Positions 20,845-21,341 of a DNA stretch of 21,341 bases are shown piece after piece. The notes beneath the pieces were generated by a model. The model was not told the DNA's origin. It searched no databases and saw only the letters and a program-made list of their open reading frames with translations. A program made the position numbers and the translations under genes. Each line of letters starts with the position of its first letter. Position 1 is the first letter of the stretch. This stretch comes from an uncultured Clostridia bacterium (GTDB lineage Bacteria; Bacillota; Clostridia; Oscillospirales; CAG-272): assembly GCA_904501865.1 (NCBI GenBank), contig CAJGCF010000021.1, positions 1 through 21,341 of the forward strand, read 5' to 3'.

Positions 20845-21147
20845 ATGAATGCATATTATGAAAATAGAGGCTTCAGAGCCCACGCAGGTCAAAAATCCTT
20901 CCCTCAGGCTCAGATCGGCGATAGATCTATCTCTTTCATTTGCGCAATAGTCGCCATCTTTACTTGTTCGGTGGCGGTAAAGATAGAAAAGGCTGTGCTC
21001 TGCACCGCTCTTTTCTTCGCGTTTTTTGGAGTAGTCGGTGGAATGGACAGCGGTAGCTTGTCTATGTTCTGGGGACTTGTTCTTTGCGGAACTATATCCC
21101 TCATAGAGCTTGGCACGTTCAAGAGTCTCGTCAAAAAAAACAGCTAA
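20845..21147 (+). CDS. Small two-TM membrane protein (100 aa), divergent from the repressor
   Basis: The N-terminal ~27 residues are polar ('MNAYYENRGFRAHAGQKSFP'). Two hydrophobic segments follow at about 28-44 ('ISFICAIVAIFTCSVAV') and 50-66, and a third weaker one at about 74-90. The tail is basic ('SLVKKNS'). GAAGAGG lies before ATG 20845. The promoter overlaps a putative operator of the divergent XRE-S24 repressor, so it may be induced by DNA damage. No family is recognised; similar small proteins with a polar head occur in Clostridia. Confidence 0.75.
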   Translation: MNAYYENRGFRAHAGQKSFPQAQIGDRSISFICAIVAIFTCSVAVKIEKAVLCTALFFAFFGVVGGMDSGSLSMFWGLVLCGTISLIELGTFKSLVKKNS

Positions 21148-21191
21148 TTTAATATAGCCGAAAAGAGTTGAACTCATACGCCCTTAGGCGA

Positions 21192-21276
21192 GCAATTTTA
21201 GCATCTTCCGCCGCACCTCGTTTTGCAAGGTCATACCTTGCTGCAACTCGCTTCGACGAAATCTATCAAAAATTGC
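21192..21276. repeat. 85-nt imperfect palindrome (possible dispersed repeat)
   Basis: GCAATTTT (21192-21199) matches AAAATTGC (21269-21276) in reverse complement. The centre is GCAAGGT-CAT-ACCTTGC (21225-21241), and much of the sequence between also pairs (TTCCGxCG against CGxCGAA). The element is symmetric around 21233. It lies in the gap after the membrane protein gene, where no gene or T-run is seen. Size and form resemble REP- or MITE-type repeats; no second copy is in the window. Confidence 0.5.
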
Positions 21277-21341
21277 AACGCCGAAGGGTGCTACGCAGTT
21301 TTGAGTGAGCAAATATTATGCAGATGCAAAGAGAAAATACG

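Noticed and set aside
1..21341. CRISPR arrays, transposase or insertion-sequence genes
   Set aside because: No regularly spaced repeats with unique spacers, no DDE or serine transposase motifs and no cas genes were seen.

Overview
The window looks like a chromosome segment of a Clostridia-class Firmicute, probably an uncultured gut lineage. The reasons are strong AGGAGG-type ribosome binding sites, near-consensus TTGACA-17-TATAAT promoters at almost every unit, a T-box-controlled leuS, a small rpsU, and a cytoplasmic clostridial-type Cu/Zn SOD. Species cannot be named from this sequence.

Positions 1 to about 11.1-11.8 kb are an integrated mobile element whose left end lies outside the window. 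A leftward operon of at least 13 small, overlapping genes starts at a consensus promoter at 6698-6670. It encodes two paralogous small HTH proteins, a third HTH-like protein, two tandem paralogs of unknown function, PcfK-like, DUF7666-like, PcfJ-like and DUF3102 proteins, and further small ORFs running off the left edge. A rightward unit starts at an equally perfect promoter at 6613-6641. It encodes a UPF1/DNA2-type SF1 helicase and an XRE regulator and ends in a strong terminator. Then come a small ORF and a tyrosine integrase. The layout matches a temperate phage or integrative element: early operon on one strand, a maintenance unit with cargo on the other. The two promoters face each other with predicted starts only about 15 bp apart. 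Inside the leftward operon a third consensus promoter reads rightward into a roughly 65-nt unit ending in an intrinsic terminator, a candidate antisense RNA. A tRNA-Ser(GCU) gene with its 3' end towards the element is the likely, but unproven, integration site.

From about 11.8 kb on, the content is chromosomal: tRNA-Ser, a PAP2 phosphatase, a small membrane protein, rpsU, leuS with its Leu T-box, a DHH phosphoesterase, a large exported protein of unknown family, a Cu/Zn SOD whose start sits directly after a terminator hairpin, and an XRE-S24 (CI/LexA-like) repressor divergent from a small membrane protein. The window ends in an 85-nt imperfect palindrome resembling a dispersed repeat.

The most interesting parts are the 6.15-6.75 kb control region, the helicase in the repressor operon, and a strongly strand-biased hexamer (CCGCTC on +, GAGCGG on -) concentrated in the element. 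Coordinates and motif counts were read by eye.
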